A DNA stretch of 6,341 nucleotides. It comes from Desulfovibrio sp. (GTDB lineage: Bacteria > Desulfobacterota > Desulfovibrionia > Desulfovibrionales > Desulfovibrionaceae). Under the pieces are notes generated by a model. The model was not told the origin of the DNA. It did not search any database and saw only the letters and a list, made by a program, of their open reading frames with translations. The position numbers and the translations under genes were made by a program. Positions 4,489 to 6,341 of this stretch are shown here, piece by piece. The stretch covers positions 1 through 6,341 of the forward strand of contig JALHHV010000220.1 of NCBI GenBank assembly GCA_022837365.1, in the 5' to 3' direction. Every line of letters starts with the position of its first letter. Position 1 is the first letter of the stretch.

Positions 4489-6341
4489 ATGGACCGTCCC
4501 ATAACCGGCCAACCCATGACGCGCCGCCACGCCGCCTGGCTCTTCCCCGCCCTTGCCGCATACTGCGCCGCCACCTGGCTTGACGCCAACGTCTTCGCCC
4601 TGAACACGCACAACCTTACCCCCCTGCGCCTCGGCGCGGGGGTGGCCATGGTGGTGTGCCTGCGCACCGGGTGGCAGGCCATGCCGCTCATCGCGGCCCT
4701 TGCGCTGGCCGTGGCCCTGTTTGCCGGACCGGAACGGCCCGCCGCCCTTCCCTTTTCCTGCGCCCTGTCCGCCGCCGTGTCCGACACCCTTGCCGGCGGC
4801 CTGGCCGCCATGCTGCTGCGGCGGGTGTTCTCCGTGCCCCCCGCCAGCGTGCCCGACCTGTTCCGCGCCGTGGGCCGGGTCTGCCTGCCCGCCGCCGTGG
4901 CCGGGGCGGGGGTCATCGCGCTGCAGCAGGCCAGCGGGGGGCACGTGCCGTGGAGCCTGGCCGGGCACATGTTCGCCACGCTGGTCATGGCGGTGAGCCT
5001 GGGGCTGCTGCTGGTCTACCCGCTGTACCGGGCCTGCGCCGCGCACCGCTGTCTCACCGGCCGGGAATGCCGCTGGGTGGGGGGCGTGCTGGGGAGCAAC
5101 ATGGTGTTCCTCGCCCTATCGTTCAACGGGTACGGCGGGTGCATCTATTTCATCATGCCCCTGCTGGTGCTGCTGGCCTACCATGCCCGCCTGCACGGGC
5201 TGATGCTGGCCCTGGTGCCCTCCGTGATGGCCGTGTCCTACAGCGCCACCATGGGGTTCGGCCCGTTCCAGATGCCGACCGCGGGCGAGGCGGCCTTCCT
5301 GCTGGCCGCCTTCCTGTGCAGCACCACCCTGGTGACCCTGGGAGTGGCCCTGCACAACCGCCAGTTGCTGGACGCCGACAGCACCCGCGAAATGTGGGAA
5401 CGGAAGGCCATGCACGACCCGCTGACCGGGCTGTTCAACAGAAGCCGGCTGGACTGCGCGCTGGAGGCGGAACTGCGCCGCGCCCAACGCTCGGAGGACG
5501 TGCTGTCGCTGCTGATGGTCGACGTGGACAACTTCAAGGCCTACAACGACATCCACGGGCATCTCGCGGGCGATGCCTGCCTGCGGGCCGTGGCCCACGC
5601 CCTGCGCACGGAGGTGCACCGCTCGCCGGACCTGGTGGCCCGCTACGGCGGCGAGGAGTTCGCCTGCGTGCTGCCCGGCACCTCGGAACAGGGGGCGGCC
5701 CTGATGGCCGAACGCATCCGCCGGGCCGTGGCCGGACTGTGCATCGCCCATCCCGGCGGCACGCCGGCCGGGCACGTCACCGTCAGCGTCGGCATAGCCA
5801 CGGTGCGCGGCGGGCGCAACGCCACGCCGGACCTGGTCATCGACATGGCCGACCGGGCCCTGTACCGGGCCAAGGCCGAAGGACGGAACAAGGTGGCCAC
5901 GGCGCCCGGAGCCCCGTCCCCGCTGGCCTGCCTGCACGGCGGGCTGCGCCTGCCCGGCGAACTGCTGCGCCTTTCGTGGAGCCGGTCGTACGAATGCGGC
6001 GACGCGGGCATCGACGCCCAGCACCGCCAGTTGTTCGAGATGGTCAACCGGCTGCTGGCCGCCTTTCTGGACAACGCCCCCCGCGCCGCCTGCCTGGCCA
6101 TCATCCACGAACTGCTCACCGCGCTCACCCAGCACTTCCGCGACGAGGAGGAGGTGCTGCGCAGCCGGGGCTACCCCGACACGGACCACCACGCGGAACT
6201 GCACGCCACCCTGCTGGAGGCCGCCGGCAACCTGGCCGAGCGCTACGAGCGCGCGGACCTGCCCCTTGACGAGGCGCTGGAGGTCATCGCCAACGAGGTG
6301 GTGGCGCGCCACATGCTGGACGACGACACCAAGTTCCACCC
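4489..6341 (+). CDS. Membrane diguanylate cyclase (GGDEF) with C-terminal bacteriohemerythrin domain, 3' end cut by window edge
   Basis: 617 complete codons. Residues 14-290 are mostly hydrophobic with several membrane-spanning segments (about 14-31, 48-79, 86-110, 130-147, 157-180, 198-212, 216-252, 268-289), resembling a MASE1-type sensor module, though I am not certain of the family. The GGDEF domain covers about 310-469: DPLTGLFNR from 310, metal-binding D345, guanine-contact N353 and D362, active GGEEF at 387-391, and an intact inhibitory I-site R378-x-x-D381 five residues before it. It should make c-di-GMP from two GTP and be product-inhibited. From W497 a hemerythrin domain carries H512, H549, E553, H568, H572, H608 and D613, matching the spacing of the seven di-iron ligands of bacteriohemerythrins, so it probably binds oxygen through a non-heme di-iron centre. 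Start: an in-frame TAG at 4477 limits the ORF; ATG 4516 is an alternative. Only a few C-terminal residues are likely missing. Confidence 0.93.
   Translation, partial: MDRPITGQPMTRRHAAWLFPALAAYCAATWLDANVFALNTHNLTPLRLGAGVAMVVCLRTGWQAMPLIAALALAVALFAGPERPAALPFSCALSAAVSDTLAGGLAAMLLRRVFSVPPASVPDLFRAVGRVCLPAAVAGAGVIALQQASGGHVPWSLAGHMFATLVMAVSLGLLLVYPLYRACAAHRCLTGRECRWVGGVLGSNMVFLALSFNGYGGCIYFIMPLLVLLAYHARLHGLMLALVPSVMAVSYSATMGFGPFQMPTAGEAAFLLAAFLCSTTLVTLGVALHNRQLLDADSTREMWERKAMHDPLTGLFNRSRLDCALEAELRRAQRSEDVLSLLMVDVDNFKAYNDIHGHLAGDACLRAVAHALRTEVHRSPDLVARYGGEEFACVLPGTSEQGAALMAERIRRAVAGLCIAHPGGTPAGHVTVSVGIATVRGGRNATPDLVIDMADRALYRAKAEGRNKVATAPGAPSPLACLHGGLRLPGELLRLSWSRSYECGDAGIDAQHRQLFEMVNRLLAAFLDNAPRAACLAIIHELLTALTQHFRDEEEVLRSRGYPDTDHHAELHATLLEAAGNLAERYERADLPLDEALEVIANEVVARHMLDDDTKFH

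Noticed and set aside
4656..6269. 537-codon plus-strand open frame
   Set aside because: Out-of-frame shadow of the diguanylate cyclase; Arg/Ala/Gly-rich and motif-free, while the true frame holds GGEEF and the hemerythrin ligands.
5116..6339. 407-codon minus-strand open frame opposite the cyclase
   Set aside because: Antisense shadow with a Gly/Val/Gln/His-rich composition and no domain signature.

Overview
The window is GC-rich, coding-dense bacterial DNA. It carries no recognisable rRNA, tRNA or CRISPR array. The mix of a canonical bacterial valyl-tRNA synthetase, a BPL_N-type amidotransferase-like protein, an MgtC-family membrane protein and a membrane diguanylate cyclase with a hemerythrin domain suggests a sulfate reducer of the Desulfovibrio/Nitratidesulfovibrio group. 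That placement is inferred from gene content and base composition only.

Layout. (1) Bases 1-1694, minus strand: the first 564 codons of valS, running off the left edge just after the KMSKS loop. (2) 1695-1900: a divergent spacer with the valS ribosome binding site, a 13-bp tandem repeat and a 10-bp palindrome. (3) 1901-3187, plus strand: a 428-residue protein with a BPL_N/class I glutamine-amidotransferase-like domain, a Gly-Pro-Ser linker and an unassigned C-terminal domain. (4) 3187-3331: a 145-bp non-coding element of about 48% GC with imperfect terminal inverted repeats flanked by TA, which looks like a MITE. (5) 3541-4228, plus strand: an MgtC/SapB family gene broken by a frameshift that looks like a 5-bp deletion. 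(6) 4229-4488: an intergenic stretch with a possible terminator and several hairpins or dyads, the largest next to the following start codon. (7) 4489 to the right edge, plus strand: a multi-pass membrane diguanylate cyclase (GGEEF, intact I-site) with a C-terminal bacteriohemerythrin domain that keeps all seven expected iron ligands.

The genes do not form one pathway. valS is housekeeping and transcribed away from the rest. The three plus-strand genes are separated by gaps of about 200-350 bp and probably have their own promoters. The most informative items are the diguanylate cyclase-hemerythrin fusion with its upstream dyad (a plausible oxygen or redox input into c-di-GMP signalling), the MITE-like element that meets the stop codon of the BPL_N gene without changing it, and the mgtC-like frameshift.
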